The notes: generated from the sequence alone by a model not told the origin. A stretch of DNA of 64,000 bases from Mycobacterium sp. 141 (GCF_000382405.1 NZ_KB908255.1:186001-250000), one strand, 5' to 3'; shown: positions 32,140 to 41,962, counted from the stretch's first letter. Numbers and translations: made by a program.

Positions 32140-32493
32140 TTAGCGCGCCAGCGGGCTGTAGAACACCAGACCGTTGCCCTTGTTGTCGTAGACCACGGCA
32201 CGGCGTTCGTGGGCGTCGTCGTAAGGGCCTTTCACGATCCCGCCGCCGCTGTCCTCAACAGCTTTTGCCGCAGCGTCGACATCGGCAGTCTTGATACCGA
32301 CCACGACCTTCCCCGGTATCGGGTGATCTATTGCGGTCGCCAGAGCCACGGTGACCGGCCCGCCGTCCAGGGCTGCGAAGTGGGCACCATCGCGGAACTT
32401 CAATGCCATACCCAGGGTTTCGCTGTAGAACCGGATCGATTCATCCAGGTCGTCCGTCGACAGGATGATCATCTTCACTTCATGATCGCTCAA
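32140..32493 (-). CDS. VOC superfamily (glyoxalase/bleomycin resistance-like) protein
   Basis: 117-residue vicinal-oxygen-chelate protein. It begins with the family pattern EVKMIILSTDDLDESIRFYSETLGMALKFRDG and ends with KGPYDDAHERRAVVYDNKGNGLVFYSPL, the two beta-alpha-beta modules of one VOC domain. Metal ligands typical of glyoxalase I are not fully evident, so the activity is unknown. TTG 32493 is chosen as start because GAGGAGG lies just upstream on the minus strand. It lies downstream of lipH on the same strand, with 77 bases between. Confidence 0.75.
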   Translation of the reverse strand: MSDHEVKMIILSTDDLDESIRFYSETLGMALKFRDGAHFAALDGGPVTVALATAIDHPIPGKVVVGIKTADVDAAAKAVEDSGGGIVKGPYDDAHERRAVVYDNKGNGLVFYSPLAR

Positions 32494-32570
32494 CAGTGCC
32501 TCCTCAGCTCGCCCCCAGCGTAAACGGGACCGGTACCGCGGCTGGTCGACTCGCCGAATCCCGTGCCTAG

Positions 32571-33521
32571 TCAGCCGTGCAGCGCCGCCCGCAGCGCTGC
32601 CAGCGCCCGGTCGAAGGCTTCGGTCGCGGCGGGCACCACCCCCACGTATCCGAGGTAGCCGTGTACCAGCGTCTCGGCGTTGTGCAACTCGACGGGCACG
32701 CCGGCCGCCCGCAGCAGCTCGGCGTAGCGGGCACCGTCGTCGCGCAGCGGGTCGTAACCCGCGGTGGCGATGTAGGCCGGCGGTAGATCGGCCAGGTTCT
32801 CGGCTCGCGCCGGCAGCAGGGTGGCCGGGGGTTTGGCCAAGTCGACGTCCTTGCTGATGTACCACTTGGTGAATCCCTTGACCGCGGCGAGGTCGAGGAT
32901 CGGCGCCTCGGCGTTCTCCGTGAACGACGGCAGTGAAGTATCGCCGGTGGTGGCCGGGTACCAGAGCAGCTGGAAACGGATCGCCGGGCCGCCGGCATCC
33001 CGCGCCAGCTGCGCCATGACCGCACTGAGGTTGCCGCCCGCCGAATCCCCGGCGACGGCCAGCCGATCTGGATCGGCACCCAGTTCGGCGGCGTGCTCGG
33101 CCACCCACCGGGTCGCGGCCCAGGTGTCCTCGACGGCGGCCGGGAAGGGATGTTCAGGCGCCAGCCGGTAAGCCACCGACACCACGACCGCGTTCGCGCC
33201 TACCGCGTGCTCGCGGGCCGTGCCGTCGTAGGTGTCCAGATCGCCGACCGACCAGCCACCGCCGTGGATGAACACCACCACCGGCAGCGTCACTCCCTCG
33301 GCCGTCGGCGGCCGGTACACCCGCACCGCGATCGGGCCTGCCGGGCCCTCGATTGTGCGGTCCTCGGTCGCGACTTCGGGATGAACATCGCGGCGTGGCA
33401 GTGCGCTGAACTGCCGCCGGGCCTCGTCGACGCCGTTGGCAGTGGAGAGTTTGAACGGCACCAGCTGCAGTACCTTCTGCAGGATGGCATCGACAGCCGG
33501 TTTCTCGTCAGCAACAGACAC
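32571..33521 (-). CDS. lipH: Alpha/beta hydrolase, hormone-sensitive-lipase family esterase
   Basis: 316-residue HSL-family carboxylesterase. The oxyanion motif HGGG is in VVFIHGGGWSVGD, the nucleophile Ser in AVAGDSAGGNLSA, the acid Asp in YDPLRDDG and the His in HGYLGY. Size and context beside priA match LipH of M. tuberculosis, which prefers short-chain esters. GTG 33521 (VSVADEKPAVDAIL) is the likely start; the frame is open to 33668 but that would overlap the divergent priA gene. Confidence 0.85.
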   Translation of the reverse strand: MSVADEKPAVDAILQKVLQLVPFKLSTANGVDEARRQFSALPRRDVHPEVATEDRTIEGPAGPIAVRVYRPPTAEGVTLPVVVFIHGGGWSVGDLDTYDGTAREHAVGANAVVVSVAYRLAPEHPFPAAVEDTWAATRWVAEHAAELGADPDRLAVAGDSAGGNLSAVMAQLARDAGGPAIRFQLLWYPATTGDTSLPSFTENAEAPILDLAAVKGFTKWYISKDVDLAKPPATLLPARAENLADLPPAYIATAGYDPLRDDGARYAELLRAAGVPVELHNAETLVHGYLGYVGVVPAATEAFDRALAALRAALHG

Positions 33522-33638
33522 TCCGTCACCGTACGCACACCGGCGCGCAGCATGGCTGTGGACCGCGGCTGCGGTGATCGGGCCCGGCCACGGGCTGTTC
33601 TTCGCCGGGATGTCAGGGCGTTCTGGTACACCGGCGCC

Positions 33639-35639
33639 GTGACCGCCACGCGGCAGGCCGCCGAGCACGAGCCCATCGCGCGGGTGTTGCCGATGCTGTC
33701 AGTGCCACACCTGGACCGTGAGTTCGACTATCTGGTCGCGGCCGAGCAGTCCGACGATGCGCAGCCCGGGGTGCGGGTGCGGGTGCGGTTCAACGGCCGG
33801 CTGGTCGACGCGTTCGTGTTGGAGCGGCGTTCGGACACCGACCACACCGGCAAGTTGGGCTGGCTGGACCGCGTGGTCTCACCGGAAGCGGTGCTCACCG
33901 CCGAGATCCGGCGGCTCGTCGACGCCGTGGCGGCGCGTTACGCGGGTACGCGTGCGGATGTGCTGCGTCTGGCGGTCCCGCCGCGCCACGCCACCGTGGA
34001 GAAACAGACACCGCCCGAACCGGATCCGCTGCCGCAGGCGGCCGTCGACACCGGTGGCTGGGCGCGTTACGGGCGCGGCGAGCAGTTCCTGACGGCATTG
34101 CAGGACGGCCGGGCCGCCCGCGCCGTGTGGCAGGCGCTGCCGGGGGAACACTGGCCGCGGCGGCTGGCCGAAGCCGCGGTGGTGGCGGTCGGTGCCGGGC
34201 AGGGCGTGCTGGCGGTCATGCCCGACCAGCGCGACGTCGACGCGCTGTACACAGCGGCAGTCGAGCATGTTCCGGCGTCGCGCGTGGTGGCGTTGTCGGC
34301 CGGGCTGGGCCCGGCGCAGCGGTACCGACGCTGGCTTTCGGTGCTGCGCGGGGATGCCCGACTGGTGATCGGCACCCGCAGCGCGGTGTTCGCCCCGGTC
34401 CGCGAGCTTGGCCTGGTGCTGGTGTGGGACGACGGCGATGACAACCTCGCCGAGCCGCGCGCACCCTACCCGCACGCCCGCGAGGTGGCGATGCTGCGCG
34501 CGCACCAATTGCGTTGTGCCGCAATGATCGGCGGCTACGCCCGCACCGCGGAAGCCCAGGCCCTGGTGCGCACCCGGTGGGCTCACGACCTGGTGGCCGC
34601 CCGGCCGGTGGTGCGGTCGGCCGCGGCCCGGATCGTGGCCATCGAAGACAGCGGGTACGCCCAGGAACGCGATCCAGCCGCACGCACCGCCCGGCTGCCG
34701 TCGATGGCGCTGCAGGCCGCCCGTTCGGCATTGCAGGCGGAGCGCCCCGTACTGGTTCAGGTGCCCCGCCGCGGCTACGTTCCCGCGCTGGCTTGTGCGC
34801 GCTGCCGCACGATCGCTCGCTGCCGGCACTGCACAGGCCCGATGGCCCTGCCCGATCGTGACAGTGCGGCCGCCGAATGCCGGTGGTGCGGGCGACCTGA
34901 ACCGGCATTGCGGTGTGTGCGCTGCGGTTCCGACGCGGTGCGCGCCGTCGTCATCGGCGCCCGCCGCACCGCCGAGGAACTCGGACGGGCGTTCCCGGGT
35001 GTCAGCGTGATCACCTCCGGTGGCGACGACGTGATGGCCGCCGTCGGCGGCGGGCCAGCGCTCGTGGTCTCGACGCCGGGCGCCGAACCGATCGCCGAAG
35101 GGGGCTACGGCGCCGCGCTCTTGCTCGACGGCTGGGCGCTGCTGGGCCGACAGGACCTGCGTGCCGCCGAAGACACCCTGCGGCGGTGGATGGCCGCCGC
35201 TGCCCTGGTACGCCCACGCAGCGACGGTGGCGCGGTCGCGGTGGTGGCCGAGGCGACGATACCCACCGTGCAGGCCTTGATCCGCTGGGATCCCGTCGGC
35301 CACGCCGATGCCGAACTCGATGCGCGCGGGGAGGTGGGGCTGCCACCTGCCGTGCACATGGCCGCGGTCGACGGCACCGGACCCGCGGTGACCGCGCTGT
35401 TGGACTCCGCACAACTGCCCGATTCGGCCGAACTGCTCGGGCCGGTCGAGTTGCCCCCGGGCGCGCGGCGACCGCCCGGAGTCGACCCGGACGCCGACGT
35501 GACCCGCATGCTGGTCCGCGTGCCACGCGACGACGGGCTGGCGCTGTCGGCCGCGCTACGCCGCGCGACGGCCGTGCTCAGTGCACGACGCGAGCAAGAA
35601 CCATCCCGCATCCAAATGGACCCGTTACACATAGGGTAG
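33639..35639 (+). CDS. priA: Replication-restart protein PriA, helicase-degenerate actinobacterial form
   Basis: 666 residues. The N-terminal DNA-binding domain (VLPMLSVPHLDREFDYLV) and the eight-cysteine zinc region (CARC, CRHC, CRWC, CVRC near residues 385-430) identify PriA. The helicase motifs are eroded: no Walker A GxGKT is found where it should be (the segment reads LPGEHWPRRLAEA), and the DEAH position reads DDGDD. Actinobacterial PriA proteins are known to lack detectable helicase motifs, so it probably acts as a structural primosome loader. GTG 33639 is 117 bases from the divergent lipH start. Confidence 0.93.
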   Translation: MTATRQAAEHEPIARVLPMLSVPHLDREFDYLVAAEQSDDAQPGVRVRVRFNGRLVDAFVLERRSDTDHTGKLGWLDRVVSPEAVLTAEIRRLVDAVAARYAGTRADVLRLAVPPRHATVEKQTPPEPDPLPQAAVDTGGWARYGRGEQFLTALQDGRAARAVWQALPGEHWPRRLAEAAVVAVGAGQGVLAVMPDQRDVDALYTAAVEHVPASRVVALSAGLGPAQRYRRWLSVLRGDARLVIGTRSAVFAPVRELGLVLVWDDGDDNLAEPRAPYPHAREVAMLRAHQLRCAAMIGGYARTAEAQALVRTRWAHDLVAARPVVRSAAARIVAIEDSGYAQERDPAARTARLPSMALQAARSALQAERPVLVQVPRRGYVPALACARCRTIARCRHCTGPMALPDRDSAAAECRWCGRPEPALRCVRCGSDAVRAVVIGARRTAEELGRAFPGVSVITSGGDDVMAAVGGGPALVVSTPGAEPIAEGGYGAALLLDGWALLGRQDLRAAEDTLRRWMAAAALVRPRSDGGAVAVVAEATIPTVQALIRWDPVGHADAELDARGEVGLPPAVHMAAVDGTGPAVTALLDSAQLPDSAELLGPVELPPGARRPPGVDPDADVTRMLVRVPRDDGLALSAALRRATAVLSARREQEPSRIQMDPLHIG

Positions 35640-35684
35640 GCGGGACATCGCACCAGCACATCGGTGCGCCGGACGGGAGGCGTC

Positions 35685-37490
35685 ATGCGTCGGGTTCTGG
35701 CGTGGTCGCTCACGTTGGCGCTCATCGTGTTTGGACTGCTGTGGCCGACGTTCTGGCCCAGTGGCGGTGGCGCGACCGCAACCGACGACCCGGTGGTCAT
35801 CACCGACTACGCGGCGGATCTTTCCGTCGGCGCCGACGGGCAGCTCACCGCCGTCGAGACCATCACGGCGAATTTCCCGAGCGGACGCCACGGACTCTTC
35901 CGGTATTGGGATGTGGCCAACCCGAACAACCCCCGGCTGCGTCAGCCGCCGACCGTCACCTCGATCCGGCTTGACGGGGCACCGGCGGAGTATCAGCTGC
36001 TCGACGAGGACGGCGGTCGGTTCGCGGTGGCCAAGATCGGCGATCCGAACCGCACCCTGGACTACGGCAGCCATGTATTCGAGATCCGCTACACGATCGA
36101 TGGTGTGCTGGATCCTGGGCGCATCGGCGCCGACCGACGATTCGCAGGATCCGTCGGTGAGCCGAATTCGACGTCCGCGTTCTACTGGAATGTCGTCGCC
36201 CCCGCCTGGAACAACCGGATCGACCGCGTCACTGTCAGGCTCACGCTGCCGGCCCCGGCCACCGGCGCCCAGTGCAGTGTCGGCTACGGTGTCGGCCGCG
36301 CTTGCGAGCTGACCACCTCGGGCGACACCGTTCGGCTCACCGCGGTCGACCTCGATCCGCACACCCCGGTCACGCTGCGCGCCGGTGTCGACGTGCCCAC
36401 GCCGCCGCAGGTCACCCTGCCGTGGCCGTACACCTGGGACCAGGTGCTGGGCCGCTCCGTACCCGGTGTGATCTGGGTGGCAGCACTGACGGTGGCGCTC
36501 GGTCTGGCCGGGTTCTTCTGGGCGCGCCGCACCGATGAGCCGCCGCCCGGCTTCCCGCTGCAGTACGCACCACCGGAAGGAATCGGGCCGGTACAGGCCG
36601 AATACATTCGCACCGAAGCGGTTCCCAAGAGCGCGCTGACGGCGACGCTGTTCCATCTCGCCGAGCGCGGTCTGGTCGAGTTGCGGCAGGTCAACGCCGA
36701 GCAATGGACCATCCGCGGCCTGGTCAACCAAGCGGCGTGGGCCGACGTCGACCCGGTCGGTTCGGCAGTGGCGTCCGCGCTCAAGGTCAACTACACCGGC
36801 GCCGAGTTCCGTGCCAAGAAATCGGTGAGCTCCGGGCAAAAGCTGAACAAGGCCAAGACCGACTTGGCCGCCGCCGTGCGCAAGTGGGCCTTCGACAGCG
36901 GACTGCTGGTCAAGCGGCCCGCGGAACTGTGGCTACGCGTCGCCAACGCGGTGGCGTTGCTCGCAGCGGCGTGCGGCTTCCTGACGTGGTTCGGCGCCAC
37001 CGCGACCATGTGCGGCCTGCCGTTCGCGGCGTTCTTCGTCCTCACGGCGCGCTCGTGGCGCGCGGGGGTGGGCACCAGACGCACCCCGGCGGGGCGCGAA
37101 CTCTGGTCTCGGGTGGGCGGATTCCATCGGCTGCTGTCCACGGATTCGGCCGAGACCCGCTTCGATTTCGCTGCGCGCAAGGATCTCTACACCGCCTACA
37201 TTCCGTTCGCGGTGGCCGCCGGGACCGCGGCACTGTGGGCCAAGAAATATCAGGACGTCACGGGTACAGTTGCCCCGCAACCGGATTGGTACCACGCGTC
37301 ATCGAGCAGCAGTTGGGGTGTCGCCGGTGGATCGGGCGGATCAGGCTTCGACAGTTTCGATTCGGCGCTGTCGTCATCGATCGGTGCCTACACCGCATCG
37401 CAGTCGTCATCCTCGTCGTCCTCGAGCGGCGGCGGGTTCAGCGGTGGCGGAGGCGGCGGTGGTGGTGGAGGAGGAGGTGGGTCATGGTGA
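35685..37490 (+). CDS. DUF2207 membrane protein with Ser/Gly tail
   Basis: 601 residues. Signal-anchor helix at about residues 5-22, a large extracytoplasmic DUF2207 domain (about 30-255) and a helix near 265-285 (VIWVAALTVALGLAGFFWARR). A cytoplasmic part follows, then a hydrophobic hairpin near 420-455. The end is extremely Ser- then Gly-rich (about 11 consecutive glycines before a final SW). DUF2207 proteins are typically encoded next to LemA proteins, as here, where the ATG of lemA lies inside this gene's last codons. Function unknown; envelope maintenance is an inference. ATG 35685 has GGGAGG five bases upstream. Confidence 0.85.
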   Translation: MRRVLAWSLTLALIVFGLLWPTFWPSGGGATATDDPVVITDYAADLSVGADGQLTAVETITANFPSGRHGLFRYWDVANPNNPRLRQPPTVTSIRLDGAPAEYQLLDEDGGRFAVAKIGDPNRTLDYGSHVFEIRYTIDGVLDPGRIGADRRFAGSVGEPNSTSAFYWNVVAPAWNNRIDRVTVRLTLPAPATGAQCSVGYGVGRACELTTSGDTVRLTAVDLDPHTPVTLRAGVDVPTPPQVTLPWPYTWDQVLGRSVPGVIWVAALTVALGLAGFFWARRTDEPPPGFPLQYAPPEGIGPVQAEYIRTEAVPKSALTATLFHLAERGLVELRQVNAEQWTIRGLVNQAAWADVDPVGSAVASALKVNYTGAEFRAKKSVSSGQKLNKAKTDLAAAVRKWAFDSGLLVKRPAELWLRVANAVALLAAACGFLTWFGATATMCGLPFAAFFVLTARSWRAGVGTRRTPAGRELWSRVGGFHRLLSTDSAETRFDFAARKDLYTAYIPFAVAAGTAALWAKKYQDVTGTVAPQPDWYHASSSSSWGVAGGSGGSGFDSFDSALSSSIGAYTASQSSSSSSSSGGGFSGGGGGGGGGGGGGSW

Positions 37491-38020
37491 CGGTGCTGCT
37501 GGTCGTAGTGCTGGCGCTCGCTGTGCTGGTGCTGTTCGGTTTTGTGGCGGGCTACAACAAGATTCGCGCAGCGGATATCACCGTGTCCGAGGCGCTCAGC
37601 GGTATCGACGTCGAACTGACCCGCCGTGCCGCGCTCATCCCGGCCCTGGTGCACACCGTGCAGAGCTTCGCCGCGCATGAGCAGGCGATCCTGGATCGGG
37701 TGAGCGCTGCGCGTGCTGCTCTGGCCTCGGCGACCGGTGGTAAGTCGGTTGCCCAGCGCAGCGCCGCCGAGCAGAATCTGGACAGCGCCCTGGCGGGCGT
37801 GCTGGCGCTGGGCACGTCCTACCCGCAGCTCAACTCGTCGAACAACTTTCTGGACCTGCAGAAGAACCTGGCCGATACAGAGAACAAGCTGGCCTTTGCC
37901 CGGCAGTACTACAACGACGCGGTGGCCACGCTGAACCGCTTGGTCGGCACCATCCCCTGGATGTACGTGGCGCCGCTGGCCGGGGTCTCCGAACGCGAGT
38001 ACTACCGGATACCGAAGTAG
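37484..38020 (+). CDS. lemA: LemA family protein
   Basis: 178 residues: one N-terminal membrane helix (about residues 3-22), then the LemA helical domain with the signature YNKIRAADITVSEALSGIDVELTRRAALIPALV, and FARQYYNDAVATLNRLVGTIPW near the end. LemA proteins are membrane-attached helical-bundle proteins of unclear role. The start overlaps the DUF2207 stop (ATGGTGA), indicating co-translation and probably a complex of the two. Confidence 0.92.
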   Translation: MVTVLLVVVLALAVLVLFGFVAGYNKIRAADITVSEALSGIDVELTRRAALIPALVHTVQSFAAHEQAILDRVSAARAALASATGGKSVAQRSAAEQNLDSALAGVLALGTSYPQLNSSNNFLDLQKNLADTENKLAFARQYYNDAVATLNRLVGTIPWMYVAPLAGVSEREYYRIPK

Positions 38021-38047
38021 CTTTCGGACCGCCACTACACTGGCGCA

Positions 38048-38977
38048 GTGCGACTCGTCTTTGCCGGAACCCCCGAACCCGCGCTGCCGTCGCTGCGCCG
38101 ATTCATCGACTCGCCGCGCCACGAGGTCGCCGCCGTGCTCACCCGCCCGGACGCCGCCGCGGGCCGCCGGGGAAAGCCCGCGCCGTCGCCGGTGGCGCAG
38201 CTGGCACTGGAGCACGACATCCCGTTACTACGGCCGGCGCGGCCCAACGATGACGAATTCGTCGCCGAGCTGACCGAACTGGCCCCAGACTGCTGTGCCG
38301 TGGTGGCCTACGGTGCGCTGCTGAGCCGGCGTCTGCTGGCGGTCCCGGCGCGAGGCTGGGTCAATCTGCACTTCTCGCTGCTGCCGGCGTGGCGTGGTGC
38401 GGCGCCGGTACAGGCAGCGATCGGGGCAGGGGACACCGTGACCGGCGCGACCACGTTCCTCATCGAACCAGCGCTGGATTCGGGCCCCGTCTACGGCGTG
38501 GTCACCGAGGCTGTCCGCGGCTCCGATACCGCGGGCGATCTGCTTGGCCGCCTTGCTATTTCGGGTGCGGCACTGCTGGAGGCCACGATCGACGGAATCG
38601 CAGACGGTTCGCTGGCCGCCGTGCCGCAACCGACCGACGGCGTCACCGTTGCGCCCAAGATCACCGTGGAGTCGGCCAAGGTGCGCTGGGATCTACCAGC
38701 CCATGTCGTCGACCGCCACATCCGTGCGGTCACACCCAACCCGGGCGCCTGGACGATGATCGGTGACCAGCGGGTCAAGGTCGGTCCGGTGACGGTGGTC
38801 GAGGATGCAGATCCGTTGGCGCCGGGCGTGATCGAGGTGCACCGCAAGGATGTGGTGGTGGGCACGGGTTCTCATCCTGTGCGGCTGGGCCAGATCCAGC
38901 CGCCGGGCAAGAAACCCATGGACGCTGCCGACTGGGCGCGGGGTGCCCGGCTCGACGAGTCGGTGCGGGCCTCATGA
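38048..38977 (+). CDS. fmt: Methionyl-tRNA formyltransferase
   Basis: Formylates initiator Met-tRNA with 10-formyl-THF. It has 309 residues. [18 protein letters not shown] opens the catalytic domain, the active-site Asn-His-Asp region includes [21 protein letters not shown], and the C-terminal OB-like tRNA-binding domain follows (about 205-309). GTG 38048 is the start; the stop overlaps the rsmB ATG by four bases. Confidence 0.96.
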   Translation: MRLVFAGTPEPALPSLRRFIDSPRHEVAAVLTRPDAAAGRRGKPAPSPVAQLALEHDIPLLRPARPNDDEFVAELTELAPDCCAVVAYGALLSRRLLAVPARGWVNLHFSLLPAWRGAAPVQAAIGAGDTVTGATTFLIEPALDSGPVYGVVTEAVRGSDTAGDLLGRLAISGAALLEATIDGIADGSLAAVPQPTDGVTVAPKITVESAKVRWDLPAHVVDRHIRAVTPNPGAWTMIGDQRVKVGPVTVVEDADPLAPGVIEVHRKDVVVGTGSHPVRLGQIQPPGKKPMDAADWARGARLDESVRAS

Positions 38978-40365
38978 CCCGACCCGACAAGCGGCCCCCC
39001 CAACGCAAGCGTCAGCCGCGGCGCACCCCGCTGGATCCGGCTCGCCGCGCGGCGTTCGACGTGCTGCGCGCGGTGTCCGAACGCGATGCCTACGCCAACC
39101 TGGCGCTGCCCGCACTGCTGACCGAACGCAAGATCGAGGGCCGAGACGCGGCTTTCGCGACCGAACTGACCTACGGCGCCTGCCGCGCCCGCGGGCTGCT
39201 CGACGCGGTGATCGCAAGAGCCGCCGGGCGGCCCACCGATCGCATCGACCCCGTATTGCTCGATCTGCTGCGGCTGGGCACCTACCAGCTGCTGCGCACC
39301 CGGGTCGAGCCGCACGCTGCGGTATCCACCACCGTCGACCAGGCCGGTATCGAATTCGACACGGCCAGAGCCGGTTTCGTCAACGGAGTGATGCGCACCA
39401 TCGCGTCGCGCGATGAGCAGGCTTGGGCAGACGAGCTGGCCCCGGCGGCGGCCACCGATCCGGTCGGCCACGCGGCGTTCGTGCACGCCCACCCGCGGTG
39501 GATCGCCCAGGCCTTCACCGACGCACTCGGGGCGCGAGCCAGTGAACTCGACGCCTTGCTGACCAGCGACGACGAGCGTCCACTGGTGCATCTGGCGGCC
39601 CGGCCCGGCGCGTTGACGGCCGACGAACTCGCTGAGCAGTCCGGTGGCACCGTCGGCAGGTACTCGCCGTACGCGGTGTATCTGCCCGGCGGCGATCCCG
39701 GTCGGCTCAGCGCCATCCGCGACGGTGCCGCCCAGGTTCAGGACGAGGGCAGCCAGTTGGTGGCTCGGGCCCTGACGCTGGCCGAGCTCGACGGACCCGA
39801 CACGGGGCGGTGGCTGGATTTGTGTGCCGGACCGGGTGGCAAGACCGCGCTGCTGGCCGCGATGGGGGCGGCCTCGGGCGCCAGGATCACCGCCGTCGAG
39901 CCGGGGGAGCGCCGCGCTGACCTGGTCGAGGAGAACACCCGCGGCCTGGACGTCGACGTGCACCGGGTGGACGGCCGCGAGTCGGGCCTGGCGCCGGGCT
40001 TCGATCGGGTGCTGGTCGATGCCCCCTGCACGGGCCTTGGTGCGCTGCGGCGCCGCCCGGAGGCCCGCTGGCGTCGCGAGCCCGGCGACGTTCCGGGGCT
40101 GGCGAAACTGCAGAAGGAGCTGTTGGCCGCGGCGATCAAGCTGACCCGGCCGGGCGGGGTCGTGCTCTACGCGACTTGTTCGCCGCACCTGGCCGAGACG
40201 GTCGGTGTGGTGGCCGACGCGATCCGACGGTATCCGGTGACCGCGCTGGACACCCGAGAGCTGTTTGCCCCGGCCGACGACCTCGGCGCCGGGCCGTACG
40301 TGCAGCTGTGGCCGCACCGGCACGGCACCGACGCGATGTTCGCCGCGGCCCTGGGGGTGCAATGA
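38974..40365 (+). CDS. rsmB: 16S rRNA (cytosine-967-C5)-methyltransferase
   Basis: 463 residues. An N-terminal NusB-like RNA-binding domain (about 20-150) precedes the SAM-dependent methyltransferase domain with [16 protein letters not shown] (SAM loop), [21 protein letters not shown] (one catalytic Cys) and [11 protein letters not shown] (second Cys). It is coupled to fmt by ATGA overlap and to ribD by ATGA overlap. In M. tuberculosis rpe lies between these last two; here there is no room for it. Confidence 0.95.
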   Translation: MTRPDKRPPQRKRQPRRTPLDPARRAAFDVLRAVSERDAYANLALPALLTERKIEGRDAAFATELTYGACRARGLLDAVIARAAGRPTDRIDPVLLDLLRLGTYQLLRTRVEPHAAVSTTVDQAGIEFDTARAGFVNGVMRTIASRDEQAWADELAPAAATDPVGHAAFVHAHPRWIAQAFTDALGARASELDALLTSDDERPLVHLAARPGALTADELAEQSGGTVGRYSPYAVYLPGGDPGRLSAIRDGAAQVQDEGSQLVARALTLAELDGPDTGRWLDLCAGPGGKTALLAAMGAASGARITAVEPGERRADLVEENTRGLDVDVHRVDGRESGLAPGFDRVLVDAPCTGLGALRRRPEARWRREPGDVPGLAKLQKELLAAAIKLTRPGGVVLYATCSPHLAETVGVVADAIRRYPVTALDTRELFAPADDLGAGPYVQLWPHRHGTDAMFAAALGVQ

Positions 40366-41372
40366 GCGCACCGTCGACCGACACCATGATGCGCCTGGCG
40401 ATCGAGCAGGCGAACGGGGTCAAGGGCACCACCTATCCCAATCCGCCTGTCGGCGCCGTTATCGTCGACCGCGACGGTCAGGTCGCCGGGGTCGGCGCCA
40501 CCCAGCCGCCCGGCGGGCCGCACGCGGAGGTGATGGCGCTGCGCCGGGCCGGGCAGCGCGCGCTCGGTGGCACCGCGGTGGTCACCCTGGAACCGTGCAA
40601 TCACCACGGCCGCACCCCGCCGTGCGTGGATACGCTTGTGGCAGCCGGTGTTTCGAAGGTGGTCTACGCCGTCTCCGATCCCAACGAGGTGGCGGCCGGG
40701 GGTGCGGCACGGCTGACTGAGGCGGGCATCGAGGTGATGCCCGGAGTGCTGGCCGACGAGGCCTCGCGCGGTCCGCTGCGGGAATGGCTGCACAAGCAGC
40801 GCACCGGCCTGCCGCACGTCACCTGGAAGTTCGCCACCAGCGTGGACGGCCGCAGCGCCGCTGCCGACGGATCCAGCCAGTGGATCACCAGCCCGGCGGC
40901 TCGCGCCGATGTGCACCGCAGGCGAGCGGTGATCGACGCCATCGTGGTCGGCACCGGCACGGTGTTCGCCGACGATCCGGCGCTCACGGCGCGCCTGGCC
41001 GACGGCAGCCTCGCCGCGCATCAGCCCTTGCGTGTCGTGGTCGGGTACCGCGAGGTTTCTTCGGAAGCCAAAGTGCTCAACGATGATTCGCGCACGATGG
41101 TGATCCGTACGCATGATCCGCACGAGGTGATCAAGTTCCTCGCCGACCGCACCGATGTGCTGCTCGAGGGCGGCCCGACGTTGGCGGGCGCGTTCCTGCG
41201 CGCCGGCGTGGTCAACCGCATCGTCGCCTATGTGGCACCGATCCTGTTGGGCGGCCCGATCACTGCGGTCGACGATGTCGGTGTGCTCAGCATCGTCCAT
41301 GCCCAGCGGTGGCGCTTCGACGGGATCGAGCCGATCGGCCCCGACGTGCTGCTCAGCCTCGTACCCGGCTGA
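40362..41372 (+). CDS. ribD: Bifunctional riboflavin deaminase/reductase
   Basis: Second and third steps of riboflavin synthesis. The N-terminal deaminase domain (about 1-145) has the zinc motifs PHAEVMAL and LEPCNHHGRTPPCVDTL. The C-terminal domain (about 150-336) is the DHFR-like reductase (TWKFATSVDGRSAAADGSSQWI; LLEGGPTLAGAFL). It has 336 residues. ATG 40362 overlaps the rsmB stop. The other riboflavin genes are 3 kb away across P55-lprG. Confidence 0.94.
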   Translation: MSAPSTDTMMRLAIEQANGVKGTTYPNPPVGAVIVDRDGQVAGVGATQPPGGPHAEVMALRRAGQRALGGTAVVTLEPCNHHGRTPPCVDTLVAAGVSKVVYAVSDPNEVAAGGAARLTEAGIEVMPGVLADEASRGPLREWLHKQRTGLPHVTWKFATSVDGRSAAADGSSQWITSPAARADVHRRRAVIDAIVVGTGTVFADDPALTARLADGSLAAHQPLRVVVGYREVSSEAKVLNDDSRTMVIRTHDPHEVIKFLADRTDVLLEGGPTLAGAFLRAGVVNRIVAYVAPILLGGPITAVDDVGVLSIVHAQRWRFDGIEPIGPDVLLSLVPG

Positions 41373-41381
41373 GCGGCGGAC

Positions 41382-41609
41382 CTATTCATCGTCCAGCGAC
41401 CGGTGCTCGATGAGGTTGCGCACACCACCCGCCTTGATCATGAACGCGTCGAGGCCCAGCGCGTCAACGGTGCGCTGAGCCTCGACCCGGAAGCCATTGG
41501 CCAGGCCGGTGAGTACCAGGGTCATGGCGAAGACCAGGCCGGTGCCGACGACCGCGATGGCGAAGCGTCGGCGTCGCCACTGCAGGTCACGCAGCGCTGC
41601 TATCAGCAT
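41382..41609 (-). pseudogene. Truncated ABC transporter permease (N-terminal remnant)
   Basis: 75 codons from ATG 41609. The segment ALRDLQWRRRRFAIAV and the following MTLVLTGLANGFRVEAQRTVDALGLDAFMIKAGG are typical of the N-terminus of mycobacterial MacB/FtsX-like ABC permeases, which run to some 350-400 residues. Here the similarity stops at about residue 62; the last dozen residues (RNLIEHRSLDDE) are unrelated and the frame ends ten bases from ribD. No ATPase gene is present. I read it as a remnant left by a deletion next to ribD. Confidence 0.7.
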
Positions 41610-41715
41610 GTGGACGCCTCCGCCATGGCTGGAGACTACCGAGTGGAACTCTGGCCAGGGGCCGATTTCACCGGGTGTAGGAGCGTTCTGGGAGGGCCTG
41701 TTGTCGGTCGGTCTC

Positions 41716-41729
41716 GGTACACTCGTACC
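41716..41729. promoter_or_regulatory. Inverted repeat GGTAC-N4-GTACC, possible operator
   Basis: A perfect 5-bp palindrome with four-base spacer lies upstream of the permease remnant, in the 176-base gap between it and the candidate ORF at 41786. TetR-type repressors often bind such sites in front of ABC export genes. It may be a leftover operator of the degraded transporter locus. Weak, since no TetR gene remains. Confidence 0.35.
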
Positions 41730-41785
41730 AAAGCGCTTTCGCCGACGAACGTGCACCCGATGAACTTGAGCAAAGGAACACGAGC

Positions 41786-41962
41786 GTGACGGCTCTACAG
41801 GACTGGCTCAGTACGTCCCCGCTGAACCCACGAATATCGCAGCGATCGGTCAAAGCCCTGGTGTGCGCGCAGCTGCGCGGTGTACTACCGGCGTGGCCGG
41901 CCCGGCGCACGGCGGCCGGTAACGAACCACCGCGAATCCGGCCCGGCATCGAGCGTTGCTGA
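41786..41962 (+). CDS. Candidate 58-residue ORF, unrecognised
   Basis: GTG 41786 preceded by AAAGGA at suitable distance; 58 codons beginning VTALQDWLSTSPLNPRISQRS and ending IRPGIERC, stop two bases before the P55 stop. No family pattern is seen and the basic, proline-rich composition could be chance. It may be a degraded gene from the same deletion event as the permease remnant. Confidence 0.25.
   Translation: MTALQDWLSTSPLNPRISQRSVKALVCAQLRGVLPAWPARRTAAGNEPPRIRPGIERC

Noticed and set aside
31917..32201. 94-codon minus-strand frame after the lipoprotein gene
   Set aside because: It crosses the perfect hairpin at 31953-31993 and the end of the VOC gene, and has no Shine-Dalgarno or family pattern.
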